From: Halorubrum aquaticum
GTDB taxonomy: Archaea; Halobacteriota; Halobacteria; Halobacteriales; Haloferacaceae
Assembly (NCBI RefSeq): GCF_900113615.1
Contig: NZ_FOPZ01000003.1
Span: 124,001-188,000 of the forward strand
DNA length: 64,000 nt
Reading direction: 5' to 3'
The notes under the pieces are model-generated. The model ran no database searches and had not been told where the DNA came from. It worked only from the letters and a program-made list of their open reading frames with translations. This document shows, one piece after another, positions 7,622 through 18,015 of this stretch. A program made the position numbers and the translations under genes. How positions within the stretch are numbered: the stretch's first letter is position 1; each line of letters opens with the position of its first letter.

Positions 7622-9676
7622 ATGGAGTTGGAGGCGATCCCCGGCGTGGGAGAGAAGACCGCGCGGGCGCTCCGTGAGCTCGAGGACCCGGCAGCGACCG
7701 TCCGGTCCGGCGACGTGGCGGCGATCGCCCGCGCGCCCGGGATGAACGAGGCGCGGGCGGCCCGCGTCGCCCGCGGCGCGATCCGCCGCCGCCACGACGA
7801 CGGGAGCCGCGTGCTGGCGACCGACCGGGCGCGAGAGGTGTACCGCGACGCGCTCGGCCTGCTGAAGGAGCGCACGGTGACCGACTACGCCGAGAAGCGG
7901 CTGGAGACGTTCTACCCCAGCGCGTCGGCCTCCCGGATCGCGGAGGCGCAGGCGTTCGCCGCGGCGGCGACCGAGCGCGACCCCGACCCGGCCGTCCTGG
8001 AGGCGCTCTCCGGCGTCGAGCCGCTCGCGGACCCGCCGACGGTCAGGGTTCGCGACCGCTGTCTGGCGACCGCCGATGCCGAGGTGTACGCCCGCGCCGA
8101 GGCGCGAGTGCCCGAGCTGTCGGTCGAGACGGTGGATGACACGCGGGACGTCGCGGAGCTCGCGCGGTCGTACGCGACCGTGATCGTCCTCGACGAGGCG
8201 TTCGCCGGGATGGACGTGGAGGGCGACGTCCACGTGCGGCCGGACGCGCTCGAAACGCCCGCGGAGACCGTCCCAGAGCGGCTGTTGGCCTTCTTCGCGG
8301 AGAACCGGGAGCGGCTGGAGGCGGCCGCGGCGGTTCACGAGACGGTCCACGAGGCGGACACGGGAGCGGACGCCGACCCCGCCGCCGACCCCGACGCGCT
8401 TCGGGACGCCCTCTTTCGACTCGACGACGACGGGACGATCGTCGGGGACGCGGAGCTCGAGCGACTGACCGCCGCCGTCGACGACCTCGACGCGGCGGTC
8501 TCGACGGCCGAATCGGTCGCCGACGACCACCTGCGCGAGGCGATCCGCGAGCGCGACGTCACCATCGAGGGCACGGACTTCCTCTCGCTCGTCGAGCAGG
8601 GCGCGCGCGTCGACTCGCTTCTCGACCGCGAGCTCGCCGACGAGTACGACACTGCGATGGCACGCGCCCGCGAGCACCTCGTCGACGCGCTCGAACTCGA
8701 GCCCGAGGAGGCCGACCTCGCGGAACGCGTCTTCGACGACGACCCCTCGTTTCCGGTCGAGCGCGACGAGTCCGCGGTCTCCAGGCTCCGGACCGAGCTG
8801 GCCGCCGGCCGGGACCGGCGGGCCGCCCGGCTGAAAGCCGAGCTCGCGGCGGATCTGGGCGACCTCCGCGAGCCCGTCGAGGAGCTCGTGCGCGACGCCC
8901 TCGAGCTCGACGTGGAGCTCGCGATCGCCCGGTTCGCCCGGGACTTCGACTGCGTCATGCCCGAGGTCCGCGACCCGGGCGGAGGCGAAGCGGGAGGCGG
9001 GGCGGAAGGCGATGCGGACGACGAGAGCGGGAACTCCGGCGGCTTCCGGCTCGAAGGCGGCCGCTCGCCGCTCCTCGACGTGGAGTTCGAGGAAGTCGAG
9101 CCGGTCGACTACGCGGTCGACGGGGTGCGGCTGCTCTCCGGGGTGAACTCCGGCGGGAAGACGTCGACGCTCGACCTGGTCGCGCTCGTGGTCGTCCTCG
9201 CGCAGATGGGGATGCCGGTCCCGGCCGCGGACGTGGAGCTCGACCGCTTCGAGGAGGTCCACTACTACGCCAAATCGCAGGGCACCCTCGATGCGGGGGC
9301 GTTCGAGGCGACCTTGCGGGACTTCGGCGACCTCGTCGAGGGCGCGGACGGGCGGCTCGTGTTGGTCGACGAGCTGGAGTCGATCACGGAGCCGGGCGCG
9401 TCCGCGAAGATCATCGCGGGCATCCTGGAGGCGCTCTCCGAACAGGACGCCACCGCCGTCTTCGTCTCGCACCTGGCCCGCGAGATCCGCGAGGCGGCCG
9501 ACTACGACGTGGTGGTCGACGGGATCGAGGCGGTCGGGCTCGTCGACGGCGAGCTCCGCGTGAACCGGTCACCGCGCGAGGGACACCTCGCGCGCTCGAC
9601 GCCGGAGCTCATCGTCGAGAAGCTGGCCGAGGACCGCGGCGGCGGGTTCTACACGGACCTGTTGGAGAAGTTCTGA
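7622..9676 (+). CDS. MutS-like ATPase with N-terminal helix-hairpin-helix
   Basis: A 684-residue archaeal MutS2/MutS5-type protein. The N-terminus has a helix-hairpin-helix (EAIPGVGEKTARALRELE). A long alpha-helical clamp-like middle follows, then a Gly/Asp-rich linker (about 455-475) and a C-terminal ABC-type ATPase with Walker A GVNSGGKTS (about residue 508) and Walker B LVLVDELES (about 578). It lacks the mismatch-recognition N-terminal domain of MutS1, so a role in recombination or branched-DNA processing is likelier than mismatch repair, as proposed for MutS2-like proteins. It is transcribed divergently from larE across a 155-bp spacer. Confidence 0.85.
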   Translation: MELEAIPGVGEKTARALRELEDPAATVRSGDVAAIARAPGMNEARAARVARGAIRRRHDDGSRVLATDRAREVYRDALGLLKERTVTDYAEKRLETFYPSASASRIAEAQAFAAAATERDPDPAVLEALSGVEPLADPPTVRVRDRCLATADAEVYARAEARVPELSVETVDDTRDVAELARSYATVIVLDEAFAGMDVEGDVHVRPDALETPAETVPERLLAFFAENRERLEAAAAVHETVHEADTGADADPAADPDALRDALFRLDDDGTIVGDAELERLTAAVDDLDAAVSTAESVADDHLREAIRERDVTIEGTDFLSLVEQGARVDSLLDRELADEYDTAMARAREHLVDALELEPEEADLAERVFDDDPSFPVERDESAVSRLRTELAAGRDRRAARLKAELAADLGDLREPVEELVRDALELDVELAIARFARDFDCVMPEVRDPGGGEAGGGAEGDADDESGNSGGFRLEGGRSPLLDVEFEEVEPVDYAVDGVRLLSGVNSGGKTSTLDLVALVVVLAQMGMPVPAADVELDRFEEVHYYAKSQGTLDAGAFEATLRDFGDLVEGADGRLVLVDELESITEPGASAKIIAGILEALSEQDATAVFVSHLAREIREAADYDVVVDGIEAVGLVDGELRVNRSPREGHLARSTPELIVEKLAEDRGGGFYTDLLEKF

Positions 9677-9697
9677 GGGCGGAGTACTCGCCGAAAC

Positions 9698-10081
9698 TCA
9701 CTCGTCGCCGTCGAGTTCCGCGTCGACCGTGATCTCGACGTCGAGCGGGGCGGGGAGCCGCGACACCTCGACGCAGGTCCGGGCGGGATACGGCTCGGAG
9801 AGGTACGACCGGTACGCCTCGTTCACCTCGTCGTAGTCGTCCATGTCTGTGAGGTAGACGGTGGCACGGACGATCGCGTCCGCGTTCGTGCCGGCCGCCT
9901 CCAGTATCCGCTCGACGTTCGCGAGCGTCTGGGTGGTCTGTGCGCCGACCGACTCCGGGGCCTCGCCGGTCGCGGGGTCGACGCCGGTCTTGCCCGAGAC
10001 GTGGACCGTGCCGTCCGAGACGATGGCCTGCGAGTACGGGCCGAGCGCGTCCGGGACGTCGTCGCTGGTGATCTCCTTCAT
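9698..10081 (-). CDS. ridA: RidA-family reactive-intermediate deaminase
   Basis: A 127-residue RidA/YjgF/UK114 protein, the normal family length. It hydrolyses reactive enamine/imine intermediates made by PLP enzymes. The hallmarks are GPYSQAIVSDGTVHVSG near the N-terminus and YPARTCVEVSRLPAPLDVEI near the C-terminus, with the conserved Arg that binds the substrate carboxylate. It lies convergent with the MutS-like gene, 21 bp away. Confidence 0.9.
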   Translation of the reverse strand: MKEITSDDVPDALGPYSQAIVSDGTVHVSGKTGVDPATGEAPESVGAQTTQTLANVERILEAAGTNADAIVRATVYLTDMDDYDEVNEAYRSYLSEPYPARTCVEVSRLPAPLDVEITVDAELDGDE

Positions 10082-10203
10082 CGTCCCGAGCGACGACGTA
10101 GCGGCATATCAAAGTGCGGGTCGGACGGGAGCGCGGTCGACGCGGCGGTACCGAACCCGGACGAACTCGGCGAATCCCGATGGGTTCGGCGAACTCGTCG
10201 AAC

Positions 10204-13158
10204 TCAGTCGTCGTCCGCGGCCTTCGCGGGCTTCCGACGGTCGCTTCTCGGCCCCTCGATGTCGACGGCGGGGAGGAGGTCGCGCAGGTACCGCCCGGTG
10301 TGTGAGTCGTCCTCGCGGGCGATCGCTTCGGGCGTCCCGCTGGCGACCAGTTCGCCGCCGCCCTCGCCGCCCTCGGGACCGAGGTCGATCACGCGGTCGG
10401 CGTTCTTCACGAGGTCCAGTTCGTGTTCGATGACGACGGCCGTGTTGCCGGCGTCGACGAGCCGGTGGAGCACCTCGATCAGCTTGCGCTCGTCCTCCTT
10501 GTGGAGCCCGGTCGTCGGCTCGTCGAGCAGGTAGAGGGTGTCGCCGGTGGCCTTCTTGCCGAGCTCCTCGGCGAGCTTCACGCGCTGGGCCTCGCCGCCC
10601 GAGAGGGTCGTGGAGGGCTGGCCGAGCTCCATGTAGCCGAGCCCGACGTCCTTCAGCAGCTTCAGGCGGCGCTGGAGCCCCCCGTGGCTCTCGAAGAAGT
10701 CGTACGCCTCCGCGACGCTCATCTCGAGCACGTCGGCGATGGTCGCGCCCTTGTAGGTCACCTCGAGCGTCTCGTCGTTGTAGCGCGCCCCGCCGCACTG
10801 CTCGCAGGGGACGTGGACGTCGGAGAGGAAGTTCATCTCGATCTTCACGGTCCCCTGGCCGCCGCACTCCTCACAGCGGCCGCCCTTCACGTTGAACGAG
10901 AACCGCCCCTTCTCGTAGCCGCGGCGCTTCGCGAGCTTGGTCTCCGCGAACAGCTCGCGGACGTGATCGAAGACGTCGGTGTACGTCGCGGGGTTCGACC
11001 GGGGCGTCCGGCCGATCGGCGACTGGTCGATGAGCCGCACCGTCTCGATCCCCTCCATCCCCTCGATCGCGTCGTGTTCGCCGGGGTCGACGCTCGTGTT
11101 GTCGTTCATCTCGCGGGCGAGCCCCTTGTACAGGACGTCGTGTATCAGCGTCGACTTGCCCGACCCGGAGACGCCGGTGACCGCCGTGAGCGTGCCGAGC
11201 TCGATCGGCACGTCGAGGTCCTTCAGGTTGTGCTGGCGCGCGCCCCGCACGACCAGTTCGCCGTCGGGATCGCGTCGATCGTCGGGCACCGGGATCGACT
11301 TCCGGCCCGCGAGGTAGTCGGCGGTGACCGACTCGTCGGCCGCGACGATGTCGTCGAAGTCGCCCTGTGCGACCACCTCGCCGCCGCGCTTTCCGGGACC
11401 CGGGCCCATGTCGATGATCTCGTCGGCCCGGCGCATCGTCTCCTCGTCGTGTTCGACGACGACGAGGGTGTTCCCGAGGTCGCGTAACCCCGCGAGCGTG
11501 TTCAACAGCCGGTCGTTGTCGCGCTGGTGGAGCCCGATCGAGGGCTCGTCGAGCACGTACAGCACCCCGACGAGCCCGGAGCCGACCTGCGTCGCGAGCC
11601 GGATCCGCTGGCTCTCGCCGCCCGAAAGCGTCGAGGCCTCCCGGTCGAGCGTGATGTACTCCAGCCCGACCTCCTCCATGAACCCGAGCCGAGCGCGGAT
11701 CTCCTTCAAGATCTCCGTCGCGATCGTCGTGTCGCGCTCGGAGAGCTCCGCCTCCATCCCCTCGAAGTGCTCGCGCGCCTCCGCGATCGACAGCCGGTTG
11801 ACCTCGGTGATCGGCGTGCCGGCGACGAGGACGTGTCGCGACTGTTCCTTGAGCCGCGTCCCCTCGCAGGCGGGACACGTCGTCACGGCCATGTACTCCT
11901 CGATGTGGTCGCGGGCGCGCTCGGAGTCGGTCTCGACGTGGCGGCGCTCGAGGTTCGGAATGACCCCCTCGAACCGCTCGGTCTTCTCGCGGGTGCCGTT
12001 CTTCGTCGTCCACTCGAAGTGGACCATACCGTCGGTCCCGTAGAGGAACTGCCGCCGGATCGACTCATCGAGCTCCTCGAAGGGCGTCTCGAGGTCGACG
12101 CCGAAGTGCTCCGCGACGTTGTCGATCTGCCGGGAGTAGTACGTCCGGTTGTAGCTCCACGGCTCGAAGACGTGTTTCAACGGCTTCGAGGGGTCGACGA
12201 CGACGAGGTCCTCGTCGACCTCCTTCGTCGACCCGATCCCCTCACACTCGGGGCACGCGCCGTACGGGCTGTTGAAGGAGAACGAGCGCGTCTCGATCGC
12301 CGAGAACTGGAAGTCCGAGTTCGGATTACCGAGTTCCTCGGAGAACTCGACGATCAGCCGGTCGTCGCCCTCCGCGTCCGCCGCCAGCGCCCCGGTCGAC
12401 CGGGCGTTCGAGGCGAACGGAGTGTCCGCGGGCGGGTCGGGGACGATGAGTTTGAGCGCGCCGCCGGCCTCCTCGAGGGCCGTCTCGACCGAGTCCGTGA
12501 TCCGCGAGCGAGCGTCGGGGCTCACCTTCACGCGGTCGACGATCACGTCGATCGTGTGGTCGTAGTTCTGGTCGAGGTCGGGGTCGTCGAGCGTCAGGTC
12601 CGTCGGCTCGCCGTCGACCTCGACGCGGGCGTAGCCGTCGGAGACGAGGTCCTCGAACAGGTCCTCGAAGGCCCCCTTCTGGTCGCGTACGACCGGCGCG
12701 GCGACCTTCGCGCGGGTGCCCTCGGGGAGTTCGAGGATCTGGTTCACCATGTCCTGGGCGGACTGTTCGCCCACCTCCTCGCCGGTGATCGGGTCGTGTT
12801 GGACGCCGACCCGGGCGTACAGTAGCCGGAGGTAGTCGTGGAGTTCGGTGACCGTCCCGACCGTCGACCGGGGGTTGTTGGCGGCGTTCTTCTGGTCGAT
12901 GGAGATCGCCGGCGAGAGCCCCTCGACCGACTCGACCTGCGGTTTGTCCATCTGTCCGAGGAAGTTGCGAGCGTACGCCGACAGCGACTCGATGTACCGG
13001 CGCTGCCCCTCGGCGTAGACGGTGTCGAACGCGAGCGACGACTTGCCCGACCCCGAGAGGCCGGTGACGACCGTGAACTCCTCGCGCGGGATCCGGACGT
13101 CGAGGTCCTTGAGGTTGTGCTCCTCCGCGCCGCGGACCTCGATGTAGTCCTTGCTCAT
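10204..13158 (-). CDS. uvrA: Excinuclease ABC subunit A
   Basis: A 984-residue UvrA, the damage-recognition ATPase of nucleotide excision repair. It has two ABC modules: Walker [10 protein letters not shown] near residue 35 and GVSGSGKST near residue 665, with signature LSGGESQR and LSGGEAQR. The zinc modules include CPACEGTRL and the CEECGGQG...CEQCGGARY pair. Length and domain order are normal. It is transcribed alone here; uvrB and uvrC are not in the window. Confidence 0.97.
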   Translation of the reverse strand: MSKDYIEVRGAEEHNLKDLDVRIPREEFTVVTGLSGSGKSSLAFDTVYAEGQRRYIESLSAYARNFLGQMDKPQVESVEGLSPAISIDQKNAANNPRSTVGTVTELHDYLRLLYARVGVQHDPITGEEVGEQSAQDMVNQILELPEGTRAKVAAPVVRDQKGAFEDLFEDLVSDGYARVEVDGEPTDLTLDDPDLDQNYDHTIDVIVDRVKVSPDARSRITDSVETALEEAGGALKLIVPDPPADTPFASNARSTGALAADAEGDDRLIVEFSEELGNPNSDFQFSAIETRSFSFNSPYGACPECEGIGSTKEVDEDLVVVDPSKPLKHVFEPWSYNRTYYSRQIDNVAEHFGVDLETPFEELDESIRRQFLYGTDGMVHFEWTTKNGTREKTERFEGVIPNLERRHVETDSERARDHIEEYMAVTTCPACEGTRLKEQSRHVLVAGTPITEVNRLSIAEAREHFEGMEAELSERDTTIATEILKEIRARLGFMEEVGLEYITLDREASTLSGGESQRIRLATQVGSGLVGVLYVLDEPSIGLHQRDNDRLLNTLAGLRDLGNTLVVVEHDEETMRRADEIIDMGPGPGKRGGEVVAQGDFDDIVAADESVTADYLAGRKSIPVPDDRRDPDGELVVRGARQHNLKDLDVPIELGTLTAVTGVSGSGKSTLIHDVLYKGLAREMNDNTSVDPGEHDAIEGMEGIETVRLIDQSPIGRTPRSNPATYTDVFDHVRELFAETKLAKRRGYEKGRFSFNVKGGRCEECGGQGTVKIEMNFLSDVHVPCEQCGGARYNDETLEVTYKGATIADVLEMSVAEAYDFFESHGGLQRRLKLLKDVGLGYMELGQPSTTLSGGEAQRVKLAEELGKKATGDTLYLLDEPTTGLHKEDERKLIEVLHRLVDAGNTAVVIEHELDLVKNADRVIDLGPEGGEGGGELVASGTPEAIAREDDSHTGRYLRDLLPAVDIEGPRSDRRKPAKAADDD

Positions 13159-13272
13159 TCTGCTCCCGTGTTGCGCCCGCGCGCGGGAATACCCGTCGGT
13201 TTCGGCGGTCCGAGTCGTCGTTGCGGCCGCGGGAATCGGGGACCGCGCCCGGCGGTGACGATCGCCGGACCG

Positions 13273-15510
13273 CTACCGACCGACGATCTCCGCCGGCGGC
13301 GAGAGGTCCCGCCGGCCGCCGAGCGTGACGAGGAACAGGACGCCGAGCCCGATCCCGTACGCGACCATGAGCGGGATCGTCACGAGGAACATCGTGATCA
13401 CGTCCGCGGGGGTGAACACCGCCGCGAACAGCATGATCCCGACGGTGACCTCCCGCCAGCGCCCGCGGAAGCCGTCGTAGGGGACCCCCGCGTTGTTCAA
13501 GAGCACCATCGCGATCGGGATGTCCGCGAGGAAGCCGATCCCGATGGTGGTGAAGATCACGAGCCACATGAAGTCGCTCACCTGGTAGGTGATGATCATG
13601 TTCGCGTTGGCGGCGTCGGTGACGAGCCAGCCGATGATCCGGGGCGCGATGTACGCGTAGCCGAGCGCGAACCCGCCGATCAGCCCGGCGAAGAGCGCGC
13701 CCGCCCAGAGGTACACCTGCCGGATCCGCCCGGCGACGAACCCGCGGTCGCGCAGCGCCGGCCACGCGGAGTAGAGCAGAACGGGGAACACCGCGATCCC
13801 GCCCAACAGGAGCGAGAACTTCACCATGAAGATCAGCGCCTCCACGGGGTGAAGCGTGATGATGTTGATCCCGCCGCCGACCTCCGCCGGAACCCGCTGC
13901 TGGAGGTCCGCCCGCACCGCCGCGAGCCCGCCGAGGTACAGCCAGGTGAACGCCGCGCCCATCACGCCGCCGAACACGACGAGGAGGATGAACGACTTCG
14001 AGCGAACCGAGTCGAAGATGAACTTGAGGTCGGTGTAGTAGCCGCCGATGTCGTCCTCGGCCTCGTCGTCCCCGGTGAGTTCGGAGAGGAACGTCGAGGA
14101 GGCGCGGGAGGTGCGGTCGCCGACCGACGAGGCGAGCCCGCCGCCCGCGCCACCGCCGCCACCGCCGGCCGATCCGTCACCCGCCGTGCTCGTGCCGTCT
14201 CCGCTTCCGTCGCCCTCACCGCCCTCGCCGGCGGCGTCCTCGGTCACCTCGTCGAAGCGGTCGAGGATCGCCTGCGCCTTCTCGGCGTCGTCGTCGTCGA
14301 GCGCCGCCTGCGCCCGCGCGAGCGACTCCTCCTCGGACATCTCGAGGAACGGCTCCTCGGGCGCGGCGCGGATCCCCGCGGCGTCGAGCTCGTCGAGGTC
14401 GATCGCGGCCGGGTCGCCGTACTGATACCCCGCGCTCGTGGTGTCGAGGTCGGTGTAGACCGCCCACAGCGTCGCGACGCCCGCGAACGCGAGCGCCCAG
14501 GCCGCGGCGTACACCGCGGCGGCTGTCACGGGATCGAGTCCGAGCCCCTCCCCGGGCGCGAGGAAGCGCCAGTCGCTGTTCGCCGCGCGCAGGAGGCCGT
14601 TGATCCCCGTCCGGCCGCCGTACTCGTAGAAGGCGTACACGAGGCCGCCGCCGAGGACGGCCGCGCCGCCGACGACGTTCCAGTGGTTCCGAATCGCGCC
14701 GAGCACGCGGATCCGGTCGGAGCTCCGCTTCGCGGTGACGACCAGCTTCGCGAGGTAGAGGCTGAAGCCGTACAGCGCGACGAGCGGGAACGCCCACATC
14801 AGCTGGGTGAACGGGTCCGGCGGCGAGAACACCGCGCCGAAGACGAAGATGGCGACGACCGCGTAGCGCCACTTGTCGCGGAACGTCTCGTACTGGACGA
14901 TCTCGGCGTACGAGAGCCCGGTGATGAGAAGCGGCATCTGGCCGGCGAGCCCGAAGGAGAGCGAGAGGAAGACGATGAACTCCGTCCACATCACGATGCC
15001 GTAGGTCGGCTGGATGCCGGCCTCGAGCCCGAACCCGGCCAGAAACGAGAACATGATTGGGAAGAAGGCGTAGACGCCGTAGGCGACGCCGACGGTGAAG
15101 AGTCCGAACCCGAGCAGCCCGATCGCCGCGAGCTTCCAGCGGGGGACCGGCGACTGCGGCCACATCCCGCGTGCCCGGAGCTCGTCGCGGGTGAAGTAGA
15201 TCAGCGCGGGCAGACAGACGATCGCGCCGACGACGAGGCCGATCTTCGCCTGGAGGAGGATGACCTCGAAGGGGGTGGTCGCGATGACGTCGGCCTCGGC
15301 GGCGACGTCGGGGGACATGTTCGCAAGCGTCATCGCGAAGAGGTAGTCCCAGACGTGTACGCGGAGCGCCCAGAACGTGCCGATGAAGCCGATCAGGAAG
15401 ACGACGAACACCTTCTGGAGGTCCTTCTGGATCGACCGAAGGAACGCCCGGGCCGACTCGCGGCCGGCCGCGAGCGACTGTTGGGTGTCCTCGTCGAGGG
15501 CACTCGCCAT
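13273..15510 (-). CDS. tatC2: Double-TatC translocase subunit (TatCt)
   Basis: A 745-residue integral membrane protein made of two tandem TatC-like modules joined by an extra membrane region and a Gly/Ser/Asp-rich loop (about residues 430-480). This is the TatCt form characteristic of haloarchaea, which export most secreted proteins through the Tat pathway. The first module begins after residue 25 (VFVVFLIGFIGTFWALRVHV). The second starts near residue 500 with another transmembrane segment and contains LHPVEALIFMVKFSLLLGG. The ATG at 15510 was chosen because the upstream ten codons are not family-like. It is divergent from the single TatC gene at 15628. Confidence 0.92.
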   Translation of the reverse strand: MASALDEDTQQSLAAGRESARAFLRSIQKDLQKVFVVFLIGFIGTFWALRVHVWDYLFAMTLANMSPDVAAEADVIATTPFEVILLQAKIGLVVGAIVCLPALIYFTRDELRARGMWPQSPVPRWKLAAIGLLGFGLFTVGVAYGVYAFFPIMFSFLAGFGLEAGIQPTYGIVMWTEFIVFLSLSFGLAGQMPLLITGLSYAEIVQYETFRDKWRYAVVAIFVFGAVFSPPDPFTQLMWAFPLVALYGFSLYLAKLVVTAKRSSDRIRVLGAIRNHWNVVGGAAVLGGGLVYAFYEYGGRTGINGLLRAANSDWRFLAPGEGLGLDPVTAAAVYAAAWALAFAGVATLWAVYTDLDTTSAGYQYGDPAAIDLDELDAAGIRAAPEEPFLEMSEEESLARAQAALDDDDAEKAQAILDRFDEVTEDAAGEGGEGDGSGDGTSTAGDGSAGGGGGGAGGGLASSVGDRTSRASSTFLSELTGDDEAEDDIGGYYTDLKFIFDSVRSKSFILLVVFGGVMGAAFTWLYLGGLAAVRADLQQRVPAEVGGGINIITLHPVEALIFMVKFSLLLGGIAVFPVLLYSAWPALRDRGFVAGRIRQVYLWAGALFAGLIGGFALGYAYIAPRIIGWLVTDAANANMIITYQVSDFMWLVIFTTIGIGFLADIPIAMVLLNNAGVPYDGFRGRWREVTVGIMLFAAVFTPADVITMFLVTIPLMVAYGIGLGVLFLVTLGGRRDLSPPAEIVGR

Positions 15511-15627
15511 ACGGCGGCAGAGGACCGTCGTCGTTATCAACCTTTTCGACCGCGTCCGCGAAACGTCCCGCTGAGGGCGGCGTCATCCGAAAAGGCCTAT
15601 AATCACCCGGTGGCGTACCTAAGGTGA

Positions 15628-16725
15628 ATGGACGACGACGACCGGCCGAGCGACGAGCCGTCGGACCCCGAAGACCTGTCGCCGTCGGTCGAATCGAGGA
15701 GGTCGACCACGGTCGACGACGAGGTTCTCGGGGAGGATCCCGCGTCGACCGACGAGGAGGACGCCGACGGGAACGTCGAGGAGGAGACGGAGGGTGTCGA
15801 GGGCGACGAGGACGGCGGCGACGAGATCGACGACGAGGACGGTCCTGACGACGACGAGGACGGTCCTGACGACGACGCCACGGACGGCGAAGACGAAGAC
15901 GACACGGACGAGAACGACACCACGGACGGCGACGACGAAGACGACGCCACGGACGGCGGCACGCCGGCGACCGCCGGCGACGCCGAGGACCTGGGCGGGA
16001 TACAGGGTCCGGAGACCGACGAGGAGATGCCGCTCGCGGAGCACATCGAGGAGATGATGCGGCGGCTCGCGGTCGTCTTCCTCTTCGGCGGGCTCGCGAC
16101 GCTCGTCGCGGTGACGGAGTCGACTGAGCTCATCAACTACTTCTGGGGCTACCACATCCCCGCGCCGCTCGAGAACCGGCCGCGGCTGTACGGGCCGCTC
16201 GAACTGCCCCTGACGCGGCTGAAGGTCGCCGGTCTCGCGGGCGTCGTGGTCGGCCTCCCGGCGTTCGTCTACCAGACGTACCGGTTCATGAAGCCGGGCC
16301 TCTACGAGAACGAGCGGCGCTACTACCTCGCGGCGGTCCCGACGAGCCTCGTTCTCGGCGGGATCGGGATCGCGTTCGCGCACTTCCTCGTGTTGCCCGC
16401 GATCTTCTCGTATTTCACCACCTACACCTCCGACGCGGCGACGATCGCCTTCGGGCTCGCGGAGACGTTCAACCTGATCGTGATCATGCTGGCGTTCATG
16501 GCGATCGTCTTCCAAATCCCGCTTTTCATCATGCTCGCGATCATGATGAACCTCGTCACGCGGCAGTGGCTACAGGACAAACGCCTCATCTTCTGGGGGT
16601 CGTTCCTCGGGATCGCCTTCCTGTTCAGCCCCGACCCGACCGGGATGGCCCCGATCATCGTCACGCTCACGATGATCGTCCTCTTCGAGGGCACGCTCGC
16701 GATCCTGCGCTGGACCGGGAACTGA
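15628..16725 (+). CDS. tatC: Twin-arginine translocase TatC with acidic N-terminal tail
   Basis: A 365-residue TatC. The core (about residues 135-365) has six hydrophobic segments and the family motif MPLAEHIEEMMRRLAVVFL in the first cytoplasmic helix, plus PAFVYQTYRFMKPGLYENER. The first 130 residues are an extremely acidic, Asp/Glu/Gly/Thr-rich cytoplasmic extension with internal repeats (DDDEDGPDDD twice). The repeat is visible in the DNA as two adjacent copies of a 21-bp unit around 15834-15876. TatC is the Tat-signal receptor, and the neighbouring TatCt gene is read divergently from the same 117-bp spacer. Confidence 0.93.
   Translation: MDDDDRPSDEPSDPEDLSPSVESRRSTTVDDEVLGEDPASTDEEDADGNVEEETEGVEGDEDGGDEIDDEDGPDDDEDGPDDDATDGEDEDDTDENDTTDGDDEDDATDGGTPATAGDAEDLGGIQGPETDEEMPLAEHIEEMMRRLAVVFLFGGLATLVAVTESTELINYFWGYHIPAPLENRPRLYGPLELPLTRLKVAGLAGVVVGLPAFVYQTYRFMKPGLYENERRYYLAAVPTSLVLGGIGIAFAHFLVLPAIFSYFTTYTSDAATIAFGLAETFNLIVIMLAFMAIVFQIPLFIMLAIMMNLVTRQWLQDKRLIFWGSFLGIAFLFSPDPTGMAPIIVTLTMIVLFEGTLAILRWTGN
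15834..15876 (+). repeat. Two tandem 21-bp units inside the TatC acidic tail
   Basis: The unit gacgaggacggtcctgacga occurs twice in direct succession, followed by shorter degenerate copies (acggacggcgacga...). It encodes the repeated acidic segment of TatC, so it probably arose by slippage within the coding region. Confidence 0.6.
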
Positions 16726-16742
16726 GGATCGTCCTCCGGTCC

Positions 16743-17192
16743 TCACTCCCCGCTCGATCCCGCTCTCTCCGCGTCGTACCGACGCACGAGCTCGTCGACG
16801 AACCGGAGTTTCAACAGGATCGACGCCAGTCCCGCGAGCGTGGCTCGCACCGGCCGCTTCCGATACGCGGACAGAAACGCGTACGCGAAGACGGGGAGGT
16901 TGATCAGGTTGAGGACGGCGGGATACGAACGCGAGAGGACGGCCTCCTCGCGCTCGTCGATCCACCACCGCTCGGCGAGCACGACGCGGGTCATCCACGC
17001 GTCGTCGGTCGCGGGCGGCGAGAACAGGACGGGGTTCACCACGGTGAATGCGAGCGCGAGCGCGGCGATCCGCCCGTCACGTCGGTACACGGCGTACAGC
17101 AGCACCGGCGTGACGAGGACCCGGCTCCACCCGCTCTTCGGGTTCGCGTGCCGCCGCCAGACGGTATCGGAGACCGATCCGAGGGGATCCAT
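16743..17192 (-). CDS. Small membrane protein (DUF6653-like)
   Basis: A 149-residue protein with hydrophobic stretches around residues 23-60 and 90-125 and a conserved-looking start (WRRHANPKSGWSR) shared with a haloarchaeal/bacterial family of unknown function. The segment WWIDEREEAVLSR lies between the hydrophobic regions. No catalytic motif is seen. It converges with tatC (17 bp between stops). Confidence 0.7.
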   Translation of the reverse strand: MDPLGSVSDTVWRRHANPKSGWSRVLVTPVLLYAVYRRDGRIAALALAFTVVNPVLFSPPATDDAWMTRVVLAERWWIDEREEAVLSRSYPAVLNLINLPVFAYAFLSAYRKRPVRATLAGLASILLKLRFVDELVRRYDAERAGSSGE

Positions 17193-17260
17193 GCCCTATC
17201 TCGGGCCGCCGAGAGCATAGCGATTTCCCCGACTCGGTCCCTCACGCTTCGACGGTCGTG

Positions 17261-17722
17261 TTACGCCCGATCGCCGATGACCCACTTCTGCGAGTAGCTC
17301 TCCCCGCAGGTACAGTGCGCGTACGCGTGGATCACGTCGCCCTCGGCGTAGAGGCCTCCCACTTCGGGGTTCTCGCCCTCGGCGAACGCGAACACGAACC
17401 GGACGTCGTGGTCGTCGTCGTCGTCGCCTTCGGCGTCGGCTTCCGCGTCGCCTCCGGCGAACGGACACTCGCCGCCGTCGAGCGAGCGGGCGATCCGACC
17501 CTCGGCGGCCATCGCCTCCTTCGCGAACTCCATCGCACCCATGCCCGTGCCCGCCTGAAACGCCGAGCGACCGGTCTCGCCGTCGAGGACGAGGCGGACC
17601 CCGTCGTCGGTCTCCGTGCCGACCTTCCGGAGCCGCGAGTCGTCGTCGAGGAACGCGTCGCTCAGGTAGAACACCACGTCGTCGAGCCGGTCGCCGGCGA
17701 GGAACTCATCGAGCTTGCTCAT
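17261..17722 (-). CDS. DUF5807-family protein
   Basis: A 153-residue acidic cytoplasmic protein, recognised as a haloarchaeal family of unknown function from the start SKLDEFLAGDRLDDVVFYLS and the end HAYAHCTCGESYSQKWVIGD. A low-complexity acidic insert (about residues 92-104) sits in the middle, and a CTCG pair near the C-terminus could bind metal. The ATG at 17722 is preferred because the 40 codons upstream are Arg/Pro-rich and unlike the family. Confidence 0.7.
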   Translation of the reverse strand: MSKLDEFLAGDRLDDVVFYLSDAFLDDDSRLRKVGTETDDGVRLVLDGETGRSAFQAGTGMGAMEFAKEAMAAEGRIARSLDGGECPFAGGDAEADAEGDDDDDHDVRFVFAFAEGENPEVGGLYAEGDVIHAYAHCTCGESYSQKWVIGDRA

Positions 17723-17858
17723 GCCGGGCCGAGGCGCGTGAACCCTAAAAGGCGTGCGAGTCGCGTCCGCGGCGCGGGGGCCGTGCCGGTCCGAACCGAT
17801 CCCGGCGAAGCTGGAATCGGGGTAAGTGTTAATACGAACCACGGAGATCCGTCAGCCG

Positions 17859-17963
17859 ATGAGCACGCAAACCCCGTCCGGAGACCGGCTCGTCGAGTGG
17901 GCGAAGTTGGTCGACGAGGACGTGCCGGAGGAGATCCGGGAGGACGCCCCCGGCGACCGATAA
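17859..17963 (+). CDS. 34-residue acidic micropeptide gene
   Basis: A short open frame, ATG to TAA, encoding 34 residues that begin MSTQTPSGDRLVEWAKLVDE and continue with an acidic amphipathic helix. Nearly every third codon position is G or C and the composition is strongly acidic, as expected for a real haloarchaeal gene. A TATA-like element (gtgttaatac, about 17826-17835) lies about 25-30 nt upstream, fitting a leaderless start. It ends 52 bp before hef, on the same strand, and may share its transcript. The function is unknown. Confidence 0.55.
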   Translation: MSTQTPSGDRLVEWAKLVDEDVPEEIREDAPGDR

Positions 17964-18015
17964 CTTTCACCCCGCTTCGCGAAGCCTTTAGGCCGATGGC
18001 GGCGAAGCGTCGCCG

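Noticed and set aside
12838-15627. 929-codon plus-strand open frame
   Set aside because: It lies opposite uvrA and the double tatC gene. Its product is Arg/Glu/Asp/Val-rich with no domain, a normal result of the high-GC codon bias of the real genes.
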